Source: Verrucomicrobiota bacterium (GTDB taxonomy: Bacteria; Verrucomicrobiota; Verrucomicrobiia; Limisphaerales; JAHEOI01). From it: DNA of 34,957 nucleotides. This document shows positions 17,059-26,213 of this stretch, piece after piece (position 1 is the first letter of the stretch; every line of letters begins with the position of its first letter). Under the pieces are notes generated by a model. The model was not told the DNA's origin and made no database searches. It saw only the letters and a program-made list of their open reading frames with translations. The DNA lies in the NCBI GenBank assembly GCA_018610125.1, contig JAHEOI010000344.1:1-34957 (forward strand), given 5' to 3'. The position numbers were made by a program, and so were the translations under genes.

Positions 17059-17354
17059 CCGAATCGGCGCGGAAGAGGGGGTGTTGGCCTTCGGCCATAC
17101 ACGTTATTCCAGTAGACCCACGAGGCTTGGTCGAATACCCCGGGTGGGGGGGTATCCAAGACGGATACGAAAATTTCGCTGCCAAAGTGGTGTCGGGTGA
17201 CTTGAACGTCCTCCCAATTGCCCCAAACCATGACCTGAGCGATAAATCGTTCCGGGTATGCCAGAGCCTCCTCGGGTGGTTTCCACCAAACAACTTTTCT
17301 CGCTACCCGAATAAGCTTGGGCTCGCCCCCTACAGCTTGCTCATTATCTCCCAT
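17055..17354 (-). CDS. Small partner (antitoxin-like) of the AbiEii-type protein
   Basis: A 99-residue protein with the start placed at 17354, where a GGTGG lies close to the ATG. The frame stays open to 17471, but the residues before this point are of low quality. The conserved-looking segments are VARKVVWWKPPEEALAYPER, FIAQVMVWGNWEDVQVTRHH and PPGVFDQASWVYWNNVYGR, ending PPPLPRRFG. I recognise this as the small protein frequently found immediately upstream of AbiEii-like nucleotidyltransferases, although it has no well-established function. The four-base overlap and shared strand point to an antitoxin role (inference). No helix-turn-helix is evident, unlike in classic AbiEi. Confidence 0.7.
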   Translation of the reverse strand: MGDNEQAVGGEPKLIRVARKVVWWKPPEEALAYPERFIAQVMVWGNWEDVQVTRHHFGSEIFVSVLDTPPPGVFDQASWVYWNNVYGRRPTPPLPRRFG

Positions 17355-17765
17355 CCACCTTATTTTAGCATATCCCAGGCACGATCTCATCCTCTTCCTT
17401 CCGTCGGAGGTGCAAGCGAGACCAGGTTCCTGGCAACGGGGATTCTTATCTAGAATGCGGTATCGTAGCAATCGATGCTTGCGGAAGACGTCACGGTTTG
17501 ATTGTATTTTCCTGTCTACTCGTTGTAAAGTTTCTGTAACAGAGATAAGACTGTTCCTTCGCGTGATAACCTCCCAGGTGCTCGAGGCTGCGTGGGGGAA
17601 AGGGCTGGCGAGGCGTTTGGCTTAGACTCGGCAAGGCATGGGACCGGAAAATTGCCCGCGAACGAGCGCGAAATGACGCTTAAGCAGAAGACAAAGAGGC
17701 TGCTGCATCGGCGCTACCGTTTGCGGCTTGGCGAAGCGGTCCGCACGCTTTCTCTGGGTCGGTTG
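17355..17765. other. Gene-free stretch between the AbiEii-like pair and pdxH
   Basis: About 411 bases with no open frame that looks like a real protein. Part of it must hold the promoter of the minus-strand toxin-like pair: a TATGCTAAAATA stretch just upstream of 17354 on the minus strand is AT-rich and promoter-like, but no convincing -35 partner is seen at the right spacing. Nothing else is recognisable. Confidence 0.4.
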
Positions 17766-18425
17766 TTACGGTGCCAACCGATCGATCCGCCAATGCCCGT
17801 CCTCCGTTCGCGTATAGACAAAGCGATCGTGCAGCCGATTGGGACGCCCCTGCCAGAATTCAATCCGTTCGGGTGCCAGGACAAAGCCTCCCCAGTTGTC
17901 GGGAGTGGGGATGTCAGCGTCCGGGTATTGGTCTTGGAGCTCCTGGAACCGCTGCTCAAGCACTTGCCGGTCGGTGATGACCTGATCTTGAGAAGAGGCC
18001 CAAGCACCGAGGCGACTCCCTCGAGGTCGTGATTGAAAGTAATCGATGGATTCTTGCCGCGACAACTGTTGGGTCTGGCCGATAATACACACCTGGCGCT
18101 CAAGCTGAGACCAATAGAAGACCAGAGCCGCATTCGGATTCGTCTCAAGTTCGCGCGCCTTGCGCGAGGTGTAATTGGTAAAGAATTGAAAGCCGCGCTC
18201 GTCCATGCCTTTGAGAAGCACGATGCGGGCCGACGGGACGCCGTCGGCATCGGCGGTGGCAAGGGTCATGGCATTGGCGTCCTGCCCCACGGCATTAATT
18301 GCTTCCTGGAACCACCGCTGAAATTGCGCCAGCGGATCGGCGCTGAGATCGTCTCGCTCCAGTCCGCGGCTGGAATAATCGCGTCTTATATCACCAATGC
18401 TCATTGAAGCTTTATTGACCGACAT
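17766..18425 (-). CDS. pdxH: Pyridoxamine 5'-phosphate oxidase
   Basis: An FMN enzyme of the cytoplasm that oxidises pyridoxine or pyridoxamine 5'-phosphate to PLP, the cofactor used by Alr and Kbl encoded nearby. The 219 residues match the family. Recognisable motifs are ARIVLLKGMDERGFQFFTNY with the following SRKARELETNP (FMN contacts), the LERQVCIIGQ strand, RPRGSRLGAWASSQ, WGGFVLAPERIEFWQG and the C-terminal HWRIDRLAP. The canonical SRPxSQIGAWAS motif is SRLGAWAS here, with Gln replaced by Arg. Two in-frame ATGs, at 18425 and 18404, are possible starts and neither has a strong ribosome site; the longer form is given. It is a single-gene unit on the minus strand. Confidence 0.94.
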   Translation of the reverse strand: MSVNKASMSIGDIRRDYSSRGLERDDLSADPLAQFQRWFQEAINAVGQDANAMTLATADADGVPSARIVLLKGMDERGFQFFTNYTSRKARELETNPNAALVFYWSQLERQVCIIGQTQQLSRQESIDYFQSRPRGSRLGAWASSQDQVITDRQVLEQRFQELQDQYPDADIPTPDNWGGFVLAPERIEFWQGRPNRLHDRFVYTRTEDGHWRIDRLAP

Positions 18426-18504
18426 GCGCGAAAGCGCACCAGTACCGACAATAAGCCGAAACGCTCGCGCGAGTAAAGCAACGATAAAATCGCAGAGCTG
18501 GAAA

Positions 18505-18530
18505 CGATAGGGACGTCGTCCCCGGCGTTC
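18505..18530 (+). repeat. Dispersed 26-bp intergenic repeat
   Basis: A copy reading CGATAGGGACGTCGTCCCC then GGCGTTC, in the gap between the pdxH start and the stop of the acyltransferase-like gene. The core GATAGGGACGTCGTCCCC is identical to that of the 9402-9427 copy. It is on the plus strand although the flanking genes are on the minus strand, so repeat orientation does not follow transcription. Confidence 0.7.
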
Positions 18531-18598
18531 AGCGGCGGCCCGCAGCGGGTGCGGGCCTTACCACAACGGAGGTCGGAGGTAGGCGGGGGAGCTCTCGA

Positions 18599-19390
18599 TC
18601 ACACGGAGTAGCCTTTTCTCTCGGCAATCTGTTTGACAGGAGGCGTATAGAAGCGCTCGATGAAATTAGGATCTTCGAGAAGGTGACCGGTGGCCTTGTT
18701 GTCTTTGTCGATCAAGTATTTCAATTGGTCCATATCATCGGTCCAGTCGAAGCCATTGAAGAATTCCGCGCCGCCGAATTGGGTCTTGTAAAGGGCGTTC
18801 CGATTGTAAACCGTCCCGAGATAGCACCGTTCAATCCCTTGCCCGGCAAAGAATCGGATGGCGGCCGTCATCATGTAGATCCCTAAATGTTGGCGGATCA
18901 GATCGAGGTCATAGAAGGCGTAGTAATAGTAGACAAGGTGAGGCGGCTCGAGGTAGAGCGTCGCGGCGCCGACTTCACGATCCGATTCGGTATCGTGAAA
19001 TAAAAGTAAGTGGGTGGTCACGGCCCCGCGGAAAAGTCGATCGAGCCGATCGTAAGGCATTTTATCGGTACCGAATCGGCGATCGGCGTACTCCTTGAAA
19101 AAACGCCGCCTGGCGTCGGTGTACTCAAAGTCCGATCGGGCGACGAGCTGCATGCGAAACCGCGCTCCTTTGCGAAGGATGCGGCGATTTTCGGAGGAGG
19201 GATAAAATCGATCGAGTGCGACCCGGACGTGACGGCAGAGATAAAAGCGATCCAAGTTGGGCGAGCTCGGAAGAAACCCGCGTCCCATGATGTCGGCCGG
19301 TGTCTCTCCTTCTTCGGGGAAGGCCCAGACGGCATATGGAAAGGTGTAGCTTGCGTAATCGGGACGAGCTTCTGAAAAGAGTATCTTCAT
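18599..19390 (-). CDS. Arginyl-tRNA--protein transferase-like (GNAT-fold) protein
   Basis: A 263-residue soluble protein. The segment RHVRVALDRFYPSSENRRIL (about 53-72), followed by DARRRFFKEYADRRFGTDKM, resembles the region of bacterial Ate/Bpt aminoacyl-tRNA-protein transferases where x-D-F-x-P-S-x-S-Q-R-R-V is found. The C-terminal half (LVYYYYAFYDLDLIRQHLGIYMM...YLGTVYNRNALYKTQFGG) resembles their GNAT-like acyl-transfer fold. The family's N-terminal cysteine cluster is not kept: only Cys52 remains in FYLCRHVR. It may be a divergent acyltransferase rather than a true arginyl or leucyl transferase acting on N-degrons. The start overlaps the alr stop by four bases, so it is translationally coupled to alanine racemase, an uncommon pairing that could hint at a role in amino acid or cell-wall metabolism (inference). 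Confidence 0.7.
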   Translation of the reverse strand: MKILFSEARPDYASYTFPYAVWAFPEEGETPADIMGRGFLPSSPNLDRFYLCRHVRVALDRFYPSSENRRILRKGARFRMQLVARSDFEYTDARRRFFKEYADRRFGTDKMPYDRLDRLFRGAVTTHLLLFHDTESDREVGAATLYLEPPHLVYYYYAFYDLDLIRQHLGIYMMTAAIRFFAGQGIERCYLGTVYNRNALYKTQFGGAEFFNGFDWTDDMDQLKYLIDKDNKATGHLLEDPNFIERFYTPPVKQIAERKGYSV

Positions 19391-20640
19391 GAGCTTGACT
19401 CGACGGCTTGGGTCGAATGATCGACTTCAATCCTGGGTAATCGAAGGCGCCAGCCGCAAAGGACCTCGTAAGAGACGGTCCCTTTCAACGCAGCCATTTC
19501 GTCAACGGAAATCACCTCGTCTTTCTGGCGGCCTTGGATGACGACATCGTCTCCCTCCCGAGCGTCCGGCAGGCCGGTCAGGTCGACCATCGTCGCGTCC
19601 ATCGCGTTGGCACCGACTATGGGGGTCCGTTGGCCATGGATCAATACCTCGCCTTGATTCCGGACACGCGGAAATCCGTCGCCGTAACCGATCGGCATGA
19701 CTCCGATGCGGCGTTTCGAAGGGGCTCGGTAACGCATCCCGTACCCGACGCTATCGCCCTTTTGGATGTTTTGGATCCGCATTATCTTCGACTTGACGGT
19801 CATGACAGGTGAAACCCCCGGTATTCGTCGGCACACCTTGGAGGGATATACCCCGAGTGGCAGAATGCCAAGGCGGACAAGATCGAAGTGGGCCTCCGGC
19901 AAGTCCAGGAATCCTCCGGAATTGCAAAGATGACGAACGGGGGCACGGATTCCCATGGTGTTGAGCCGGTCGAGGCATTGACGGAACCGATCGAGCTGCA
20001 GCAAGGCAAAGTGTTTATCGAGCTCGTCCGACATGGCGAAGTGACTCATCACACCGGCCAATTCAAGCCACTCAAAGCGCTGGAAGGCAGCCATCCATTG
20101 TTGCCGGGTATCCCATCGGATTCCGTAGCGGCTCATGCCGGTATCGATTTCAAGATGCACCGGATGGCGGCGTCGATTTCCCGCAGCAAGGGCGTTGAGC
20201 CTTTCCGCGGTTTCAAGATCATCCACACACGGGATCAACGAATATTCAAGACAACACGGGAGCTCGGCGAAGGGACGCGTGCCGAAAATGAGGATAGGCT
20301 CAACAATCCCGCTGTGCCGTAGGTGGAGCGCTTCATCGAGATTGCTGACAGCCAAGGCTTTGGCACCGACATCGATAGCACACCGGGCAACGGTCAATGC
20401 GCCATGGCCATAGGCATTATCCTTGACCACGGAGAGCATCGCCACATCGCTCGGCTTATCGGCATGAATCAATCGAAAATTTTTTCGCAATTGCCCGAGG
20501 TCGACTTCGACCCAGGCCGGCCTTAAAGGCGCCGAGGTAAGCTGTGCGCCCACTCGTTGAGCTGATGCCGGTTGGCCCATATTGACGTTTGGAGTAACCC
20601 TTTGTATTTCCCGGGTGTTTCGGCTCCGCGGGGTAACCAT
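19387..20640 (-). CDS. alr: Alanine racemase
   Basis: A PLP enzyme that interconverts L- and D-alanine and supplies D-alanine for peptidoglycan. The 417-residue frame keeps the PLP lysine in VVKDNAYGHG (Lys73), the catalytic tyrosine in VGYGMRYRA (about Tyr300), and the family stretches HLEIDTGMSRYGI, MPIGYGDGFPR and VGANAMDATMVD. The family normally has A where this protein has D in VVKxNAYGHG and R where it has A in VGRxxMD. The core begins near residue 40 (RPAWVEVDLGQLRKN), so the first 20-40 residues may not be translated. An ATG at 20580 is an alternative start, and the given start has a GGAG 12 bases upstream. It overlaps the downstream acyltransferase-like gene by four bases. Confidence 0.94.
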   Translation of the reverse strand: MVTPRSRNTREIQRVTPNVNMGQPASAQRVGAQLTSAPLRPAWVEVDLGQLRKNFRLIHADKPSDVAMLSVVKDNAYGHGALTVARCAIDVGAKALAVSNLDEALHLRHSGIVEPILIFGTRPFAELPCCLEYSLIPCVDDLETAERLNALAAGNRRRHPVHLEIDTGMSRYGIRWDTRQQWMAAFQRFEWLELAGVMSHFAMSDELDKHFALLQLDRFRQCLDRLNTMGIRAPVRHLCNSGGFLDLPEAHFDLVRLGILPLGVYPSKVCRRIPGVSPVMTVKSKIMRIQNIQKGDSVGYGMRYRAPSKRRIGVMPIGYGDGFPRVRNQGEVLIHGQRTPIVGANAMDATMVDLTGLPDAREGDDVVIQGRQKDEVISVDEMAALKGTVSYEVLCGWRLRLPRIEVDHSTQAVESSS

Positions 20641-20828
20641 CGGGTCACAGTTCTCCGTTACCCCGCTATTTACCCTTATCGCGCAGACCCAATGAAACAG
20701 GGCGGCTACCAGCCTAACATCATCACTTTCCTATGCGAAGCGAGCTGTTTATATTCCGTTTGTCGTATCGTGCCTTAGATCAAGCAGTTTGCCATAAAAG
20801 CATCGGCCAAATTCCGTACTAAAATGGA
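20641..20828. promoter_or_regulatory. Divergent promoter region between alr and the helicase fusion
   Basis: This short AT-richer gap separates two divergently transcribed genes and must hold both promoters. It contains stretches such as GCTGTTTATATTCC and TTTGCCATAAAAGC and a TACTAAAATGG near 20817, but I cannot assign -35 and -10 pairs with confidence. No inverted-repeat operator is evident. Confidence 0.35.
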
Positions 20829-20912
20829 ATGCTAAGCGAGGAATCCAGAAGCGCGCGCCCGACCGAGTCTTCGCTGAGCCCTGCGGCGGAGCGGTCCCGC
20901 ACGGAAGAAAAG

Positions 20913-23900
20913 ATGAATTCGTTTTTGGCCGGATGCGCGTTTCTCGATCTCGAGGCCACAGCGGATGGCAAGATCCGCCAAATCGGCGCGATCCGGGGTG
21001 ATACGACCTTTCATCGAAAGATTGGCGGGGATCCGAGTGAGGCGCTCAGAGAGCTTGCCGGCTTCCTGGAAGGTGCTCAATTCCTTGTTGGGCACAATGT
21101 GATCGGGCATGACCTTCTGATTTTGGGGGCTTATTGGGAACAGTGCGACCTGGCCAAGTATCCCGTGATCGATACCCTCTATCTGTCACCTCTCGCGTTC
21201 CCGGAAAACCCGTATCACCACCTCGTTAAGGATTACAAGCTGGTCCGAATGGCCAAGAGTGACCCGGTTGCCGATGCGCAACTGGCGGCAATGCTTTTTC
21301 GCGACCAATGGGAGCAATTCGCTGTCGATCAGGAACGGGATCCGGATCGACTGAGGCTTTATCATTTTTGCTTGGGCCGGGCGGGTTTGGGAGGAGATGG
21401 CCCGCTCCAAAGCGGCATGCCAACGTTTTTCGAGGCATTGGGAGCGACGCCGGAGTGCCATCCAGAAACGGCGTTCGAATTGTTTCGCGCTCGTGCCGAG
21501 GACCGTGTCTGCCGAACGGCGCTCGACCGGGAAATAATGCCCTATTTCCAAACGGCCCAGCTCCGTCCCGCGATGGCTTATGTCGATGCATGGCTCGCGG
21601 TGGCCGGTGCCAATTCCGTTTTGCCGCCATGGACGCGCCATCGCTTTCCCTCGATCGCTCCCGTCATTCATGCCTTGCGTGAGCGCCCATGCGGCCAATC
21701 GGAGTGTCCTTATTGCCGTGTCACCCATGATCCGGACGAGCAGCTTAAACGATTCTTCGGTTTTGAGGGGTTTCGCTCCCACCCCGCGACCCCGGACGGG
21801 ACCAGCCTTCAAAGGGAAATCGTTGCCGAGGGAATGCGGGATCAGCCGCTTTTGGCGATTCTTCCGACAGGCGGTGGTAAATCCCTCGGTTACCAAGTCC
21901 CCGCCCTCGTCCGTCATTATCGCCGCGGCTCCCTCACCGTCGTTATCTCGCCGTTGCAGGCACTCATGAAGGATCAGGTCGAAAACCTGATTGAACGGAC
22001 CGGAACGCTTTTTGCGGGGGCGCTCTACGGCATGCAGACCCCGCCTGAGCGAGGTGAGGTCATGCAGCGAGTCCGGTTAGGGGACATCGCCATCCTTTAT
22101 GTTTCGCCTGAGCAGCTCCGCAATAGCTCGCTTTGGCACGCGTTATCGCAACGGGAAATCGGCGGGTGGGTCTTTGATGAGGCTCACTGCCTGTCGAAGT
22201 GGGGCCATGACTTTCGTCCGGATTACCTTTATGCCGCCCGCTTCATACGAGAGTTTTCCCGGCACCAAGGGGTGAACGTGGCGCCGGTGTCGTGCTTCAC
22301 GGCCACTGCGAAACCGGATGTGATCAACGAAATCCGCAGCCATTTTCAAGATCACCTCCAACAGGAGCTTGAGGTCCTTCGCGGCGGAACCGAGCGCGAC
22401 AACCTCCGCTTTGAAGTACGCCCGATTCAACCGGCAGAAAAGTTGAGTCGCATCGCCGAAATCCTCGAAGATCGGTTGACCAGCTTACCGGGCGGAAGCG
22501 CTATCATCTACACCGCTACCCAACGCCACACCGAGGAAATCGCCGAATACTTAAGCAAGAAGGGCCTGACGGCGGAAGCGTTTCACGCGGGACTTGAAGC
22601 CCCACGAAAACGAGAAATCCAAGACAGCTTTATCCAAGGCACGCTGCCGATTGTTTGCGCCACCAATGCCTTCGGCATGGGGATCGATAAAGAGGATGTG
22701 CGCCTGGTTATTCATGCGGATATCCCGGGCTCGCTGGAGAACTATTTACAGGAAGCGGGCCGGGCGGGGAGAGACCTGAAGGCATCGGAATGCATTCTCC
22801 TTCACGCTGCGCAGGACATCGAGACCCAATTCAAGCTGCAAGCATTGTCGGAAATTGAGCGTCGCGATATTGCGCAAATCTTGAGAGGGCTACGGCGGGC
22901 GCAGCGAAAACCGGATCAAGAGGTCGTGATCACCTCGGGCGAGCTTTTGCGGGACGAGGAGGTGGCTACCGAATTCGACAGTCAGGACCGGATGGCCGAC
23001 ACCAAGGTGAAGACCGCCATCGCTTGGCTCGAACGTGCCGGCTACCTTGAGCGTAACCAGAATCGAACCCGCGTCTTTCAAGGGCGTCCGCTTTTGACGA
23101 TGGAAAAGGCCAAGGAGAAAATTGCCGGCTTCAATCTCTCGCCCGATACTCAGCGGCAATGGGAAGCGGTTTTTTTGGCGATTCTGAGCGCCTCCGTGGA
23201 TCAAGGGGTGAGTGCCGACGAATTGGCGGAATTGCCGGCATTCAAGCAAAAGCGGCAGGATCCGGACGCTGCCGGGGGCAGCCAGAGTGAGAGCGACACC
23301 CAGCGGGTATTGAGGATCCTCCACGAAATGGCCGAAACCGGGCTGATTCAGAGCGGGATCGAGCTGACGGCCTTTGTGCGGCCACGGGGTAAAAATCACG
23401 CCCGGGTCTGCTTCGATCGGATTTGCCGAATCGAGCGGGCGATGCTTGGGCTGATGCAGGAGCTCGATCCCGACGCCGAGGATGGCGAGCCTGTCTCGCT
23501 CAATCTTAGTCGACTCAATCAGCGGCTCAAAGACGATGGGATGGAGTGCAACCCGGAAACGCTGCGCAACCTTTTAAAGAGCCTGACCTACGATGGCAAA
23601 GGGTTTGCCGGTCATAAGGGAAGCCTGGAGCTGCGTCACTTGTCGCGAGACTGTTACCGGGTGCGTCTGCAGCGTGGGTGGAATGCATTGGTGGCGACCT
23701 CGGAGAGGCGACGGGCGATTGCGAGCCTGCTCCTTGAAACGTTGTTGTCCAAGGCTTCCGCCAAGCAGGGCCAAGAAAGCGGGGAGGTGCTGGTGAGCTT
23801 TTCGACCAATGAGCTCACCGAGGCCATCAAAAACGACATGGCCTTGGGCGGACAGATTCGCAAGCCTCTGGCGGCGATTGACCGAGGCCTGATGTTTCTC

Positions 23901-26123
23901 CATGAGCATAAGGTGATCATTCTTCAGCAGGGACTCGCGGTCTTTCGGCAAGCCATGCGTATCCGGATATTCCCGGAGAAGGTCCGTCACGGTTATACGA
24001 AAGGCGATTACGAACCCCTTTCCCGACACTATGGCGAGCGGATTTTCCAAATCCATGTCATCAATCGCTACGCGGAGATGGGGCGTCAACGGATTAAAGA
24101 CGCACTGGATTTGGTCTCTTGCTATTTTGCCTGGGACAAACGGCGCTTCGTTCAGCGGTTCTTTAAGGATCGAAAGGAGATCCTCGAACGGGCAACGAGC
24201 CAGGAATCGTATCGGGCAATTGTCGAATCACTCGCCAATCCGGACCAGATACGGATTGTGTCGGCCCCCATCGATGAAAACGCGCTTGTCTTGGCCGGGC
24301 CGGGCTCGGGAAAGACCAAGGTGGTGGTGCATCGATGCGCCTACCTCTTACGGGTGCGGAGGGTTGCCGGCAAACGTATCCTGGTGCTCTGCTTTAACCA
24401 CAAGGCCTCACTCTCGCTCCGGCGGCGGCTTTACGAGCTTGTCGGCGAGGATGCCAAGGCCGTGACAATCCTGACTTACCATGCCATGGCAATGCACTTG
24501 ACCGGGACCTCGTTTGCGGAGCAAGCCGAGAGCCGGGAGGAGAAGCCGATCGACTTCGACGAAGTCTTGAAGCAGGCAATCGCTCTCCTTCGCGGTGAGC
24601 AGGAAGTCCTCGGTCTCGAGCCGGATGAGACACGTGAGCGTCTCCTTGGCTCCTACACCCATATCTTGGTCGATGAATACCAGGACATTGATAAGCTCCA
24701 ATATGAGCTTGTGAGCGCCTTGGCAGGCCGCCGGCAATCCGACAGCGATCGCAAGCTTAGTATCTTGGCAGTGGGCGACGACGACCAGAATATTTACGCC
24801 TTTAGAGGGGCCAATGTCGCGTTTATTCGGCGGTTTCAGGAAGATTACAAGGCCAAGGTCCATTACCTGGTGGAAAACTACCGCTCGACGCAGAACATTA
24901 TTCAGGCAGCGAATGACGTGATCCGGGAAAACCGGGACCGAATGAAGCAGCGGCAACCGATTCGGGTGAATCGCCGGCGCGAGATCGAGTCGGCTGGGGG
25001 CGTCTGGCAAGAGCGAGATCCGGTAGCGTCCGGACGCGCTCACATTCTTGAAGTGGATGGGGAGTCAATGCAGGCGGCTGCCATCGTCGATGAAATCGAG
25101 CGGCTCAACGCGTTGGCCGCAGATGGGGATTGGAGTGACTTCGCGGTGCTGGGACGTGTTAAACGGCTCCTCAGTCCCGTACGAGCCGTCTGTGAGTCAC
25201 GTGACATCCCGGTGAATTGGGGGCCGGCTCGCGACCAGTTGCCCAAGCTCCATCGGATCCGCGAGATTGCCCGGTTTTTTGATGTCATGCGCGCCGAGCG
25301 CAATACGGTCCAGCGCGCCTCGACCCTCGAGGAATGGGCGGAATCCCTGTCCACGGGAGAAGAGGAGAACCGTTGGTGCCGACTCTTGAAAAGGCTGTTA
25401 CAAGACTACCGTGAAGCGACCGCTGACGCGGAGCTCCCGGTGAGTCTGGCGATCGATTCCCTATATGACAGCCTGGCGGAGCAACGACGGGAACATCTGC
25501 CTGGAACCGGGGTGTTTCTGGGGACAATCCATGCGGCCAAGGGAATGGAATTCCCCCATGTGCTGATCCCCGATGGCGGCTGGCAAGCGTCCGACGATGC
25601 CGCCGTTAACGAGGAAGAGCGTCGTACCTTTTATGTCGCAATGACCCGAGCTCAAGCCACATTGACGCTCTGTCGCCGAACCGATATTGTGTCATCGGTT
25701 TTACCCAGCATCGAGGGGGAGCACGCACTATCACGGCGCCCGACCTTGTCTCGAGATTCCCATCCGGATGACTCCCAAAGGCAATATTGCCTCCTTCAGC
25801 TCAAGGATCTCCATCTCGGGTTTGCCGGGAACAAACCGCCTTACGATCCTATCCATCAGCATCTGGGACGCCTCAAGCCGGGTGATCCCCTTGTCCTTTC
25901 TCCCGTCGGGGAGAACCTCGAGCTCAAGGATGGCCGGGGCCATACCGTGGCCCGCTTGTCAAAGCATGCCTGCCTGACGTGGCGATCCCATTTGAGTCGA
26001 ATTCGTGATATCCGAGTTGTGGCGATGGTCCAGCGCTATCGAGCGGACTTTCGCCAGGAATATCAAAAGCTCCCAAGATGCCGGCAATGGGAGGTGCCTC
26101 TTGTCGAGATCGTTTTTGAGTAG
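20913..26123 (+). CDS. Giant fusion: DnaQ-like exonuclease - RecQ helicase - UvrD/Rep SF1 helicase
   Basis: A DNA-processing protein of about 1736 residues. Residue numbers below count from an upstream ATG at 20829; the start at 20913 (residue 29) is preferred because GGAAG precedes it at good spacing and the exonuclease domain begins there. Domain 1 (about 30-165) is a DEDD-type 3'-5' exonuclease: FLDLEAT, GHNVIGHDLLIL and PVADAQLA. A zinc-ligand-like CxxxxCxxC lies at 288-296. Domain 2 is RecQ: Walker A LPTGGGKS (345-352), VFDEAHC (448-454), CFTATAK (489-495), QEAGRAGRD (641-649), then a winged-helix-like stretch. Domain 3 is SF1A: Walker A GPGSGKT near 1157, LVDEYQDID near 1280, GDDDQNIYAFRG near 1316, YRSTQNI, GTIHAAKGMEF near 1567 and FYVAMTRAQ near 1601. 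All ATPase motifs look intact. It could serve repair, recombination or phage defence; no genetic partner is adjacent. Confidence 0.93.
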   Translation: MNSFLAGCAFLDLEATADGKIRQIGAIRGDTTFHRKIGGDPSEALRELAGFLEGAQFLVGHNVIGHDLLILGAYWEQCDLAKYPVIDTLYLSPLAFPENPYHHLVKDYKLVRMAKSDPVADAQLAAMLFRDQWEQFAVDQERDPDRLRLYHFCLGRAGLGGDGPLQSGMPTFFEALGATPECHPETAFELFRARAEDRVCRTALDREIMPYFQTAQLRPAMAYVDAWLAVAGANSVLPPWTRHRFPSIAPVIHALRERPCGQSECPYCRVTHDPDEQLKRFFGFEGFRSHPATPDGTSLQREIVAEGMRDQPLLAILPTGGGKSLGYQVPALVRHYRRGSLTVVISPLQALMKDQVENLIERTGTLFAGALYGMQTPPERGEVMQRVRLGDIAILYVSPEQLRNSSLWHALSQREIGGWVFDEAHCLSKWGHDFRPDYLYAARFIREFSRHQGVNVAPVSCFTATAKPDVINEIRSHFQDHLQQELEVLRGGTERDNLRFEVRPIQPAEKLSRIAEILEDRLTSLPGGSAIIYTATQRHTEEIAEYLSKKGLTAEAFHAGLEAPRKREIQDSFIQGTLPIVCATNAFGMGIDKEDVRLVIHADIPGSLENYLQEAGRAGRDLKASECILLHAAQDIETQFKLQALSEIERRDIAQILRGLRRAQRKPDQEVVITSGELLRDEEVATEFDSQDRMADTKVKTAIAWLERAGYLERNQNRTRVFQGRPLLTMEKAKEKIAGFNLSPDTQRQWEAVFLAILSASVDQGVSADELAELPAFKQKRQDPDAAGGSQSESDTQRVLRILHEMAETGLIQSGIELTAFVRPRGKNHARVCFDRICRIERAMLGLMQELDPDAEDGEPVSLNLSRLNQRLKDDGMECNPETLRNLLKSLTYDGKGFAGHKGSLELRHLSRDCYRVRLQRGWNALVATSERRRAIASLLLETLLSKASAKQGQESGEVLVSFSTNELTEAIKNDMALGGQIRKPLAAIDRGLMFLHEHKVIILQQGLAVFRQAMRIRIFPEKVRHGYTKGDYEPLSRHYGERIFQIHVINRYAEMGRQRIKDALDLVSCYFAWDKRRFVQRFFKDRKEILERATSQESYRAIVESLANPDQIRIVSAPIDENALVLAGPGSGKTKVVVHRCAYLLRVRRVAGKRILVLCFNHKASLSLRRRLYELVGEDAKAVTILTYHAMAMHLTGTSFAEQAESREEKPIDFDEVLKQAIALLRGEQEVLGLEPDETRERLLGSYTHILVDEYQDIDKLQYELVSALAGRRQSDSDRKLSILAVGDDDQNIYAFRGANVAFIRRFQEDYKAKVHYLVENYRSTQNIIQAANDVIRENRDRMKQRQPIRVNRRREIESAGGVWQERDPVASGRAHILEVDGESMQAAAIVDEIERLNALAADGDWSDFAVLGRVKRLLSPVRAVCESRDIPVNWGPARDQLPKLHRIREIARFFDVMRAERNTVQRASTLEEWAESLSTGEEENRWCRLLKRLLQDYREATADAELPVSLAIDSLYDSLAEQRREHLPGTGVFLGTIHAAKGMEFPHVLIPDGGWQASDDAAVNEEERRTFYVAMTRAQATLTLCRRTDIVSSVLPSIEGEHALSRRPTLSRDSHPDDSQRQYCLLQLKDLHLGFAGNKPPYDPIHQHLGRLKPGDPLVLSPVGENLELKDGRGHTVARLSKHACLTWRSHLSRIRDIRVVAMVQRYRADFRQEYQKLPRCRQWEVPLVEIVFE

Positions 26124-26213
26124 GGTGCCCGCGAATGGCCGAATACGATGATCTCGTCAAGGAGGGCTGTGACCGGTACCCGAGATGGAGACCGCCACCC
26201 TGTAGATCTTCGC

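Noticed and set aside
17592-18032. A plus-strand frame running over the end of pdxH
   Set aside because: Most of it is antisense to pdxH, and the part outside shows no motif or ribosome site.
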